DNA of 64,000 nucleotides, taken from the NCBI GenBank assembly GCA_958298945.1, contig OY282607.1:33699000-33762999 (forward strand), given 5' to 3'. Of this stretch, positions 12,501-21,010 are shown piece after piece. Both the position numbers and the translations under genes were made by a program. How positions within the stretch are numbered: the stretch's first letter is position 1; each line of letters opens with the position of its first letter. Source of the DNA: Atherix ibis (Eukaryota > Arthropoda > Insecta > Diptera > Athericidae). A model generated the notes under the pieces. That model saw only the letters and a list, made by a program, of their open reading frames with translations, did no database searches and was not told the DNA's origin.

Positions 12501-15500
12501 ATCTATGACCAAACAGCGGATTAAAGCTTATACATCTAGTATATAATCAGGATAGACGATTATATAAAAAAATTGAATAAGAAGAGTGCTCTTTATATTG
12601 AGTCCTACCTGAAAAACGCTATTTTTTTGAGATTAGTGATTGAACAAATTACAAAACAACGTAAGTGTTTGAAAAGTTACGGATATCCCTCTGGTAACCC
12701 TTAGGATTTAAACCAATTAATATTATTAAATATTGTAAAAAATTTCAGAATCGAATAGAATAATAGATAAATACAAGTATTATTATTATTATTTGTAAAT
12801 GTCTACAAAATTTTTATGAAATTCAACGTTATTCATATATGAGTATCTATGTGTATATGAAAATGAAATGAAAATTTTTTTTCTGCAAATCTCTTTAATT
12901 CAAATATTTTTAAAGAAAATCTAAGCTTTTCTAAATCATATTATAATTTATAGACTTATTTACGAGAAAGTACTTATGTTAACATAAGAGGACTGTTTTT
13001 CTTGTATTCAAATATTACACCTCAAAAAAGATTTATGTAACTCTGGGGGTACATAATAGTTTGTATGAGTTTCTATATCTGTTGGAAGTTAGTTTAGAAG
13101 ATTGTTTCTGGAATTTATTATTTTTCCTATTCAGACTTATTATATAAGAAATACTTTGCTTAGCCGGGAAATTTTCATAAATCAAGGCAAAAAAATTCCT
13201 TTGCGGTTTTGTACAAGTATTAATATAAAGCCATCTTAAGACATTTAAAATACCCGAATGTCGCGTTAAATTTATAAAGTTGTCCCTTGCTATAGGGCAA
13301 ATTTCGATGAAAAGATGCTTTCGTTGTATGAATTTGGAATTGTGTACATAAATCTCTTAACATTTCGGAGATGAATTTTTGATTGAAATTGTAAACTTTT
13401 TGTAAAAATTTAGATTGACTTCTGACAAGTTTCTTAATTCTGAAAAGTAATTTACATCATCGTTCTCAGTTCATATGTTTGTATTAACTAAATTAAATTA
13501 AAACTCAATTAGTTTTAACAAAGTTTCATGGTTAAGATATCTTTTAGCAAATCTGTAGAAAGAAGTACAGCTATGAAATTATTAAATTATATTAACAAAA
13601 ATAATATTATTTGAAAAAAAAATGTCCTTTTTATAAAGAGGGTTTTGTTGTATTCAAGATTAAATATTTCGATAGTGAACTAGCTCTTTTAGTTATCTAA
13701 ATATTTTTTGAATCCACAACAATAAAATTTGCCCTGAAATGGAATATGCTTTTCAAATTATTTTAAATCGTACATATTTAACATAAAACAATTTTTTTAG
13801 TGTACATCATTTTATATACTATTTATCTGTAATATAACGACGTCCCGTTTGTTATTATTATTGTTTGTTTGTTTGTTTGTAAGGTCCCTTAGACATGTGC
13901 CAGGGGCCACTTCATAGCGCCACGACCATTAGGCCATTTGGCGAAGTTTCCTATTATTGAGAACATTTATGCAATTATATATGCTCCATTATTTTTGAAT
14001 GAGTTCTTTTTTATTTTATTAGCACCTGTGAAATTTCTCTATCATAGAAGTTCTGCGACTTAGGATAAAAAAGTCATCTGAGTGCCGTTTGCAGGTTTCT
14101 AAGTCTGGAAAGTTTACACCACTAAGAGCGCTCTAAACAGGTGGTAATCTGATGGTGCAATTTATCGACTATATGGTGGATGCGATAAAATATCCTAGCC
14201 ATAATAATTTTTTTTCGAGTCTGCAAGTCAATGTGTGGTCTGGCGTTATCATAGTGCATTATTACACCTTTCCTGTTGGTTTCTTTTATTCGACTATTTG
14301 TTTGTTTTTATAAAAGGTTCGTAATATAAATGCCAGGAGTCACTTTATAATGCCAGGACTACAAGGGCTAGAGTTCCGCAATACAAACAATCCTGCTCAA
14401 AAAGAAATTCTGGATTAAGTGGCATTCCACAGGAATGGCATGAAGGACCACAAGAATGGCGGTGAAGGACGGCCAAGTTTCCCTGTCCAAAACTTTCGGA
14501 AAAGTACTACTTAAAAAATTCTGGATTAGGAGGCATTCGTTGGAGTATAGATAAGTGCGATATGCCCAATTCGAATTCTGAGATGTTTCCTTGCCCAGAA
14601 TTTTGGAATGGTTGTTGAACAGACTGATTTGTATTTATTTGATCAATGTATGGTCAAAAATTGTTTGCTTACGTATAGCCAAAAATATTAAATGATATTT
14701 GGTTAGTACACGTAGATGCGGCAAGTTCGAAATCACAGTAAGAACAGGACGGTAGAAAGCCTCTTTTATCAATTGACTAGATATCAGTTCAACCTGGCCC
14801 AAACGCAATGGAAATTTTGGTTATTTCGAACCAAAATCGAATGTACAGAAGAAACCGCGTCAACCGATAAGGCATGAGGGGCATCTAAGCCTGCTAGGCT
14901 ATTGCTAAGAATTATTAGCTGTTAGGCATGGAATGGAGAAATCCTGTTTGGTAGGATTCTACGCTTGTTTTTGGGAATCTGGATAAATTGTATGGTCATC
15001 AATAATAGTATATGTGAACAAAATTGGTGGAGTCACCAAATGGGGCAACCAATTTAAGGAAAAGTTGCCTGTATATAGATGGATTTATGGTGTTGTTTTT
15101 TTTGCATCTTTTTATTACCGTAGATACTTTCTAAGCCCGCTGCTAACCATGGGTTCAGGACGAAGGTTCAGAAATTAATGGAAATGAATCTCTTTCAAAT
15201 TCTGAGATTATTAGGAAAAAGGATAATGAATTTATTTTTCTATAGGTGATGGAAAAAACTAGTTTTATAAGATGGTGCAGGGCATAATTTGGGATGTAGA
15301 GGATATTATAAATAAGTTTTATGCGGAATGTATAAGCCCAGCACGCTTTACGAATGGTGAAATTTGCGTGCGTGTTAAATTTAAATAGCTCCGAGAAATT
15401 CACACTCAGGTATTTGAGCTTTTTCGAAGTTTTCACAACTGTGTTATTGATACTGATATTTACATGGTTTTTCCGGACCGATCGCTTAAACCCTCTGCGG

Positions 15501-17928
15501 ACAGAGTTTCTTATACATAACACTTGAGTTTTTTCGGTATTTATGTGGATTCCCCATTTCTTATAATAATCTATCAGGATATTTAGTCCCCTTTCTATCG
15601 TAAGTTTTGCATAATTTGGATTAGGATTATGCGCGTATAAGAGAGTGTCATCTGCGTAAAAGACAGTTTGATATTCATTAGTTTGTGGTGCGTCAGAAAT
15701 AAATATGGAGTATAGTAATGGGCTCGAGACTGAACCCTTCCCTAGAAATAAATATGGAGTATAGTAATGGGCCCGAGACTGAACCCTTCCTCTAGAACCC
15801 TTCCCTAGAGAGGGACACCTCTTTGCATTTTATATTCTCTAGATTTATGTTCTCCGTATAGTACGTTTAACTGATACGCTTATTATCTACTATTTGCATC
15901 CAGACACATATTGTGACAGAGTAGTTTGCTATTAATTTCTACCTGCAATTTTTGTGGTTGGAAACAGTACTTGGAATGGAACAACCAACAATTCCCAACA
16001 ACTCATAATATAGTATAGCCTTCCAGTTTCACTAAAGCGGCAGCATTACTTTTTTTTAGTGCAAATCGGGTTTTGTGACTATCTGTACTGGCTATAGGTC
16101 GAAACTCAAGTATCAAACTCTTTATTAGTTGAAAACTTTTTAAACGTCTTGAAACTGTAACGCAACTAATGTTGAGATTTTCAGTAGCGAAAACACAATC
16201 GCTATCAATCAAAGTCTTTTGATTTCGTTTAGATATGATGTGGTCACAGGTCGGCATTGCGCGGAATGCATCTGTGCGATCAAGTTTTTCGTTTCGAAAT
16301 ATTTTTGCACGTTAAACTATTAACTGTATCATCATACTCATGTATTAATACAGAATAAATATGGTAAAAATATTCATAATTTCCCAAACGTTTTGAAATT
16401 TTTAAAACAGCTATTTTTAATTTACACAAATGGCACATCAGCTGTGAGCTTCCGAATCACATGGTATACCTTATATCATGAACCTTTATGACTGCAGCAG
16501 TTTTTTTTATATATAAATTTCATAAATAAGAAAATACCTATTTTTATTTCTACTTTAAAAAAACACGCACAAAATACGAACAAATAATCAACAAAATATA
16601 TAATATAAAACTGTATAAAAGTAAATTGAAGGATTTTCTAATCTTTGAAAAATTTCCTATTTACTTTTATGATCACTAATACCTACTTGGATAATTTCGG
16701 ATTGCCAAGTGTAGTTTTCTGTTATCTAAAGAAAAGTTCAAATCGAATGTGTACAAGACTGAAATATATAAATTTATGGTGGAAAAGCACTTACCTTTAA
16801 TATCCCTGTCTACATCGAATCTTATATCGTCATTTCGATTGCCATCGCTCACGCCATCCTCCTTGGTGTGATTATCGATATTTGATTTGATGTTGTTATC
16901 CTTTGCAGAGGCTATAACATTAGTCTGACCATTAATGTTCATTGGAATGAGGTTGCACCCTATATCTGGTAATTGAATATCGTTGGCATTATTTTGGTCC
17001 ACTAAAATTCATTATTTTATCGATTGGTTTATATTAACGTATAAATTGCATGTAATCTAATGATGTGTGTAACGTTACCTGCTGTCATTGTAGCCGATCC
17101 AATTCCGATTCCGATGCCACTGAATCCAATTGTGTGCACACTGTTGGTGTCCTGGCTTTTTATGGCCGCCCCGTTGATTAGGTCTCCTGTTTGAGTATCG
17201 TTCAATCTGTGACTGGATTCAGTGCGGCTCATGATCGACTTTTGATTGTTGTCAATTGACGATGATTGTGTTGATAGACTGCTCGCTGCTGTACATACGG
17301 GAATTGCCTGGTTTTGATTATTCAATTCGATTGCAGCGTTTCTTTTACTGTTTGCTAAGTTCAATTGATTAACCCCAACCGATGGGGAAGCAGCAGTTGT
17401 ATTAGCGGTGACTGTAATATTATTATCTAATGATAGTATCGATTTTAAGGGTTTGTTGTTGTTGACAGCCCTGTCCGATGTTGTATCTAATGATTTTGTT
17501 GTTTTCTGTAAGTCCATTAAAAATTATAGTTAATTAAGTTAGCTCCCCTATTTACTCCGATTTTTTATTTAATCACTTTCCAAATGTACTACCAAATATA
17601 TATAAACGCACGCAAATAGATTATTATCATTTCTTTTCTATAAATCGAAAATAAATGACAAATTATAAATCATTTATTGAATGCACTCTTTTTAGTGAAC
17701 TTTTATTAAATATGAATTTGTCTTGGAAATCCACAATAAGTGCATTTAGTATTTACACTAAAAGTTCAATCATTTTGAACAGAAAGGAATTGTATTTTTT
17801 TTTTAAATATTACTTACCGTATCTGTTAACTTATTGAGTGAAGCATTTATCCTATCTGGATTTCTAGGTGGTGGTTCTGGTGGCTCTGATGCAGCCATTG
17901 TTGGTCCAGTACTGCCATTTAGCTGCAT
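6461..17928 (-). CDS. kazrin: Kazrin-family coiled-coil/SAM scaffold protein (10-exon gene model)
   Basis: Proposed coding exons on the minus strand, 5' to 3': 17928-17818, 17505-17079, 17001-16795, 9037-8228, 8161-8101, 8037-7850, 7817-7284 (or from 7790/7781), 7216-7055, 6891-6747, 6542-6461. All junctions are GT...AG and every phase agrees, giving about 908 codons. The order is an Asn/Ser-rich N-terminus (1-248), coiled coil (about 250-440), Ser/Gly-rich linker, the kazrin signature RTGRGGTWGSISRVFA, then three SAM domains (about 646-710, 725-790, 815-880). The coiled-coil plus triple-SAM layout and motifs such as SENVKSGKVLLEL, HPMHRKKLRLAIEE and SGVHGGLVVLEP identify kazrin. Known family members are cytoplasmic scaffolds linked to cell junctions, the cytoskeleton and endosomes. 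The three 5' exons are joined by phase and orientation only, across a 7.8-kb intron; further small exons could be missing there. Confidence 0.75.
6747..6891 (-). CDS. kazrin: Kazrin exon: C-terminal part of SAM3
   Basis: The acceptor is AAAACAG and the donor CAG/GTATG. It encodes DSGVHGGLVVLEPSF, GDTMATALGIPPSKN and IIRRHLSTEFEALVLPA, which is the second half of the third kazrin SAM domain; the SGVHG turn and the ALGIP/IIRRHL helix are family hallmarks. The first codon is split with the previous exon (G/AC). Reading into the intron would give a stop after seven codons. Confidence 0.88.
7055..7216 (-). CDS. kazrin: Kazrin exon: SAM2 end and SAM3 start
   Basis: A 162-bp exon between ATAG and AAAG/GTAAAT. 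It encodes IHVLRIVKYDRQTLAMRRLQ, then SENVDADPIVWTNQRFIRW and ARSIDLGEYADNLK. WTNQRFIRW...DLGEYADNL is the start of the third SAM domain. Both flanking codons are split after the first base and restore Gly and Asp. Confidence 0.9.
7284..7817 (-). CDS. kazrin: Kazrin exon: SAM1 and SAM2
   Basis: This is the largest conserved block. After an acidic lead (TEIIEICEVL, then FNWSPLSEEGYAEKLRLLRE) comes SAM1 (WRASQVLAWLEVALGMPQYS, SENVKSGKVLLEL, HPMHRKKLRLAIEE) and SAM2 (HTWVASEWLPDIGLPQYAES, LVDARMLDTLSKKELEKFLG, FHQASIVHG). The donor is CATG/GTAAAT. The 5' edge is uncertain: acceptors at 7817, 7790 and 7781 all keep frame with the upstream exon, differing by 9 and 12 residues in the lead and leaving introns of 32, 59 or 68 bp. 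The SAM domains are unaffected. Confidence 0.92.
7850..8037 (-). CDS. kazrin: Kazrin exon: basic RTGRGGTWGSISRVFA signature
   Basis: It encodes RSVEQLGSPVDPDGPTALTR, KFPSKATANALG and RTGRGGTWGSISRVFARTRN followed by KAKTNPQESE. The GGTWGSISRVFAR block directly before the SAM region is highly conserved in kazrins and is Arg/Lys-rich. The donor is GAAG/GTAAG. The acceptor is a tandem TAGTAG; using the second AG gives FS-RSVEQLG, using the first inserts one Ser. Confidence 0.9.
8101..8161 (-). CDS. kazrin: Kazrin short Ser/Pro exon
   Basis: A 61-bp exon encoding FGTPKERSPTLSPLNSGAFS between acceptor TTAG and donor TCAAG/GTAAAT. The TPKERSPTLSPL motif is typical of this linker and offers proline-directed phosphorylation sites (inference). 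Split codons at both ends match the neighbouring exons. Confidence 0.85.
8228..9037 (-). CDS. kazrin: Kazrin coiled-coil exon
   Basis: An 810-bp exon opening DQTAKLRLENEKLSTEIARL after acceptor AAATTAG and closing SIVSSQHMYQ at donor CCAAT/GTAAGT. The first 190 residues or so have heptad-like spacing of Leu/Ile with Glu/Arg/Lys (RLEAELKAAKTQIVALRAER, then KKLKGDKSDLLAHVKQLCAS and further), predicting a long coiled coil for self-association. The C-terminal third is Ser/Gly-rich and disordered (GLMSHLAGTSTGLSGFSSSA). Plus-strand frames of 60-98 codons over this exon are antisense shadows. Confidence 0.9.
9038..10844. other. kazrin: Kazrin intron, AT-rich part
   Basis: The start of the 7.8-kb intron between the coiled-coil exon and the 5' exons. 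It contains no recognised element apart from a TATG microsatellite near 10571-10590 and an A run near 10684. Confidence 0.55.
10845..11040 (-). mobile_element. Possible non-LTR retrotransposon C-terminal scrap
   Basis: The minus strand reads RMHHTNE(stop)RDASKVYF and then CKRSTALKEEGLDRA. This resembles the tail of RTE-like reverse transcriptase proteins, where a 'HV.RM' motif is followed by a basic GRP..RW stretch. It has stops and a weak match; it is listed because composition shifts sharply here. Confidence 0.3.
11041..11335 (-). pseudogene. Mariner-like transposase 3' fragment
   Basis: The minus strand encodes SPSYSSDQSPCDFYLFPKHK, the third catalytic Asp block of a mariner-type transposase (SPDLSPCDFYLFPKLK in typical members). 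After a frameshift it continues TEELKAIHVEDFQHCYENW. The upstream parts (DNA-binding region and first two Asp motifs) are absent, so it is a dead 3' piece. Confidence 0.65.
11380..11810 (+). repeat. Interspersed repeat, likely non-LTR 3' UTR
   Basis: Block 11620-11806 matches, in reverse orientation, 20100-20290 beside a non-LTR RNase-H remnant. It also matches 2690-2850 and 3180-3290 more weakly. Shared words include GCTATCACTGCAGATGATAG, ACAGTCTTAGGA and ACTGGTTACT. By analogy with the 20-kb copy it is probably a 3' UTR piece of the same element; no protein can be read. Confidence 0.5.
11900..12480 (-). pseudogene. Mos1-type mariner transposase, 5' portion, broken
   Basis: The minus strand from 12369 encodes MSSFVPEKEHIREALLFCFN, then LKKSAAESHRMLMEVYG, CRVWFRRFKDGNFDL and QALVVEDDTQSQKMLAE. 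This is the N-terminal paired helix-turn-helix region of a mauritiana-type mariner transposase. After a TAA (AE-stop-LGVTQ) the homology continues through GKWLQHELNDRQMERRQNTC to about KSFLH near 11920, so at least two stops are present. The whole catalytic half is missing; it ends against the unrelated repeat at 11810-11900. Terminal inverted repeats were not identified. Confidence 0.82.
12481..13862. other. kazrin: Kazrin intron, AT-rich part
   Basis: No coding or transposon signal was recognised in this intronic stretch; an ATT-type run occurs near 12780. Confidence 0.5.
13863..13945 (-). mobile_element. Non-LTR retrotransposon 3' tail with (CAAA)n
   Basis: On the minus strand TCGCCAAATGGCCTAATGGT leads through GCGCTATGAAGTGGCC and GTCTAAGGGACCTTA into (CAAA)n, seen here as GTTTGTTTGTTTGTTTG at the left edge. 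The same tail recurs at 2461, 23637, 40365 (plus), 42835 and 45035. Confidence 0.6.
13975..14295 (-). pseudogene. Mariner-like transposase fragment
   Basis: The minus strand reads MHYDNARPHIDLQTRKKIIM, resembling the second catalytic Asp block (H-D-NARPH) of mariner transposases. A decayed stretch ends near FYPKSQNFYDREI, like the C-terminal NFYERGI segment. The third Asp block is lost and stops interrupt. It lies between two LINE tails. Confidence 0.5.
14305..15840 (-). pseudogene. Non-LTR retrotransposon reverse transcriptase remnant
   Basis: The minus strand carries a reverse transcriptase core. VSSPLLYSIFISDAP (about 15745-15690) is followed by FYADDT at 15661-15644, the catalytic YADD box. 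It continues as LLYAHNPNPNYAKLTIERGL, then YKKWGIHINTEKTQVLCIRN and KKLKYLSVNFSELFKFNTHA. The 49-bp duplication at 15695-15792 shifts frame, and several stops occur, so it is dead. Sequence 14305-15150 is probably its 3' region; it has a short tail-like edge (TTTGTTTTTATAAAAGG) at 14310. YADD with this context is typical of LINE-type elements; I cannot fix the clade. Confidence 0.8.
15695..15792. repeat. 49-bp tandem duplication
   Basis: Two adjacent copies, starting AGAAATAAATATGGAGTATA at 15695 and 15744, differ by one base (CTCGAG versus CCCGAG). A third partial echo (CTAGAACCCTTCC) follows. Confidence 0.9.
16003..16257 (-). pseudogene. Tc1-like transposase DNA-binding fragment (tentative)
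   Basis: An 84-codon minus frame includes ATENLNISCVTVSRRLKSFQ, with a spacing like the second helix-turn-helix of Tc1-type transposases, followed by basic residues (TDSHKTRFALKK). No catalytic region follows. It sits in the kazrin intron and is most likely a transposon scrap. Confidence 0.35.
16258..16794. other. kazrin: Kazrin intron next to exon 3
   Basis: AT-rich intronic sequence; nothing recognised except the donor AAAG/GTAAGTG at its right edge. Confidence 0.55.
16795..17001 (-). CDS. kazrin: Candidate kazrin 5' exon 3 (Asn/Asp-rich)
   Basis: A 207-bp exon between acceptor TTTTAG and donor AAAG/GTAAGTG. It encodes VDQNNANDIQLPDIGCNLIP, then NINGQTNVIASAKDNNIKSN, ending DVDRDIK. It is polar, disordered and Asn/Asp-rich with no domain. 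It ends after the first base of a codon and the coiled-coil exon starts with two bases, so a direct join reads DIK-DQTAKL. The assignment to kazrin is inference from strand, order and phase; it could be a separate gene. Confidence 0.6.
17079..17505 (-). CDS. kazrin: Candidate kazrin 5' exon 2 (Ser/Thr/Asn-rich)
   Basis: A 427-bp exon starting at acceptor CTTACAG and ending at donor AGCAG/GTAACG. It encodes KTTKSLDTTSDRAVNNNKPL, a disordered Asn/Ser/Thr stretch, and a Gly-Ile run (GFSGIGIGIGSATM). The exon enters in frame 0 and leaves in phase 1, matching both neighbours. The plainly higher GC content and codon-like pattern against an A/T-rich background support real coding. Confidence 0.65.
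17818..17928 (-). CDS. kazrin: Candidate kazrin first coding exon
   Basis: It begins at ATG (17928-17926), the first start after an in-frame TGA upstream. It encodes MQLNGSTGPTMAASEPPEPP followed by PRNPDRINASLNKLTDT, ending exactly at a codon boundary at donor ACG/GTAAGT. The proline cluster PPEPPPRNP could be an SH3-type ligand (inference). It is 37 codons and was placed by splice logic. The transcription start was not located. Confidence 0.6.
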
Positions 17929-20035
17929 GTCAATCGACCAGAATTGTTTGCTTTTTGCTCAATATTACGTTTGGTGTGTCGTACAGCACTTTGTATTCTT
18001 GAACTACTGTTAACGCACAAGGACGAGTATTTTAAAGCCACGCCTTACAATAATGTCACAAACCTCATAGGTAGCTATTTTATAGTATATTCAGTCTATC
18101 ATATAAGAATTATTGTTGTTATCCTTACGAATGCATAAACTTTAATGTACATACATATACGGGAGTAGTTCACTTATTTGATTGTATATTTGTCAATCGA
18201 AATTTAGTCGTTTTCAAATCGTAAAACTATTTTCAATAAACATTATCCGTTTTTATTGTGCACAAACTATGTTCCATGTTTCTTACAGCCGTCATCCTAT
18301 AAAAAGGAATAACATAGAAAAAAGGAAAAATTTTACCAATTCTGTTTGTCAATTCCATTACAACGGAAATAAATATTTGTTAGTTGGTTTTTTAAAAATT
18401 TGGTTTTAGACAGACTTTGATTTTTGGTTTGTTATTTTTTTTTAATATATACAATTTTTTATATTTCTTATATATAAATAGTTGTATTTCCCATCGCGTA
18501 TTTATATTTTTTATTGTTAAAAAAAAATAATGAATAGAATTCTTCTTGGAATATATTAAAGTTTCTATAATTACACATTAAATATTGTGCAGATTTCATA
18601 ATGGTCAGTGCGATAAGAATATGGCAGTCAAACAGATGGTAAGCCAAATATATCCTTTCGAAAAATGCTCCAAGATAAGGTGTATTTTGTTTATGACGCC
18701 GGTGTAAAATGTTGTTACATAAATTTTGTTTACTTTATTTTGCGAATATATGTGAGTGTATTATTTTGAAGTTTGCTATGAAATATATTTACTTTAATTC
18801 ATACTTTACAAGAAGAATATGAAAATTTACTATGTGTCATGCGCACACATGGTTCTGATAATAATATGAAAATGCATGAATAAAATAAATAGATGTTAGA
18901 TAACAGAAGGAAAATATTCGGAAACATGTTCCAAATGTATTTACTTAGTTTGGAGTTTTTTTTAAGTCACATCACGTATTTTAAGTTTATCTAAAGAAAG
19001 TGGAAGTTGACAAAGTTTATGAAAAGAAAAACTTTAGTCGATGCAGATGTTCAAATCATTTCCGGAGAGTTGGCATATTGAATTTTCATAAAATAACGCG
19101 CGTATTGTTTTTATTTGGCATTTACTATTATTATTTTTTTTGGTTTCGTTAAGGAACTCTTCGGTTTTATTTGCTTCCATTTTATAATATAGAAATATTT
19201 AGTATAAAATTATTTAGGATAATTCCAAAATAAAATAAGTATGTATATAAGCGGATGAGTTTACATTTAGTTTGACTAAAAAATTTTCTACTTTCTCTTT
19301 TTTTTCGAGTTTTGACATAGTTTCTATTTCCAATATCTTTGTGCTAATCTAAAACAAATACTTTCTTTTCTAATTTGCACATAGTATTATAGTTGAAATT
19401 TGTTTTTCTTATTTTTGTATACATACAAAGAAGTAACAAGTAGATTTAAAGTAGCAAAGATTTTAAATATCTTCAAAAATATGAAGGAGGAGTAAACATC
19501 TATCGATGGCTAACTTCCTGACGGGAATTATTTAATATTCGTAAAACATTTTTCGACCTCTGCATATTTTATGTGCAGACAAGTGTTTATTGAAAGGACA
19601 GATGAGGGTGGAATTTTTTATAACGAGTATCACATAATTCACGGACAAAAGGAATATTTAAGTTATGGTGGATTACACTGATATTTATATAAAAAGAGCA
19701 TTAGTTATGTTCGGTAAATTTGGGAGTGAAAGATTGGATTCGACGAGAATTAGAGCAATAATAAAGATAATATACGTGTATGTAGAGGGTAACAAGAGGC
19801 ACATTATTGTTTCAAATCACCTCGACCAGTTTAATAATCCCTTGTGTTACGTGGCGTGACTGTAATTAATCTTAAAACTACGGGTCGCTTACGACCATAG
19901 CATATATATACCAATTCTATCATTCCATGATTAAACCATTCTTTTTGTTCCATGTATGAATCAGTCAAAATTCCATCTTATTAAATGTAAAAAACCAATG
20001 ATGAGCGGTCTCAATCTGTACGCCGTTCCCGTTGT
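17929..20035. other. Region upstream of the proposed kazrin start
   Basis: It presumably holds the 5' UTR and possibly promoter, but I see no distinctive core-promoter element. Several 60-75 codon plus frames (17944, 18182, 19665) have no domain or splice context. Otherwise A/T-rich. Confidence 0.4.
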
Positions 20036-20600
20036 TTCTCTACACACTTTGGTGCCACCATCTAGTCCGGGCACTGAACTAGCTATACTCAAAATACGTA
20101 GGACCATTGCTAATAGTCAGTAACCAGTTACAAGCTACAATAGTTATCCTAACTGTTGGTAGCATGGACTAGCTAAACCTCTACTATCATCTGCAGTGAT
20201 AGCATCCGGGGTCCTGGCTTATCTCACCACCAGTCCTAAGACTGTACCCGCTATGTAGGTATTAAACCACAGCCACTACGTTTCTGCCAAAGGCCCTCCG
20301 CTAATCTTGGCCGGGCACGGCGTTCATACCACCGTGGGTTCCCGACCTCCATGGTACTAGTTCTATTTCAAGCGTACTTGGTTGATACTACTTAAAAAGC
20401 TACAGTAAAGGTACATTGTTAATTCCTAGGTAGTGCTAGGTCAGCTCAGGTGCTACGGGGTCACTATTGGTATTAATCATAGTTTAATCGTTCACCCAGA
20501 AGTTACGGGGCACCTCGACCAATGAGAACTTTTGTGGTTAGTAACGCTAACTCAAATAATAGTAATATTAAGACTTTTAGCAAATCTCAATTTTATATTT
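20036..20600 (-). mobile_element. Non-LTR retrotransposon 3' UTR-like block
   Basis: It directly follows (on the minus strand) the RNase-H/zinc-knuckle remnant at 20600-21010. It shares long stretches with the block at 11620-11810, including GCAGATGATAGTAGAGG and ACAGTCTTAGGACTG. Distinctly higher GC than the surroundings. Interpreted as the element's 3' untranslated end. Confidence 0.55.
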
Positions 20601-21010
20601 TACAGATAGCCGTGAAATCTCGTTGAGATTAGTGAATCCTAACCGAAGATATTAAAGTCTCTGGCCTCTAATCGCAGAGTAGGTGCGTTGATGTTTCATC
20701 CCCTTCAGAGCAAAAACGAAAGATTGTCATGTCAGATGTACGCATTTTGTTAAGATGATAACCTAAGAGACAGTGCCCAGTGAGTAGGCTGGGGCGTAAT
20801 TTTAGCTCTGGCTTATTGAGTTTCGGAACCTCTAAAGCGCTATTTTTAGAAAAGGCAATGATTGTTTTAGAGTGATTCATGCCCGGAAATTAATGCACTA
20901 TTAGTTTTAACTTAGCGCTTCCAGGACTCGATAATGTACTCCAGGTGGCTCTTTGGATTACCACCGAAAGGTTCTGGTCCAACAAACGGAGTGTTTGTAT
21001 GCTAATTCGT
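20600..21010 (-). pseudogene. Non-LTR retrotransposon ORF2 C-terminus (RNase H end and Cys/His motif)
   Basis: The minus strand reads NTPFVGPEPFGGNPKSHLEY, an RNase-H end of LINE ORF2 proteins. After a stop comes LRPSLLTGHCLLGYHLNKMR, then IFRFCSEGDETSTHLLCD and RTYSAIRGQR. LLTGHC..L..HL followed by FC.E.DET..H..CD is the typical C-terminal zinc-binding end; here the usual first Cys of the pair is not present. Stops confirm it is inactive. Confidence 0.7.

Noticed and set aside
15155..15523. 122-codon minus frame as a cellular gene
   Set aside because: It is the segment after FYADDT of a non-LTR reverse transcriptase; the upstream frame is broken.
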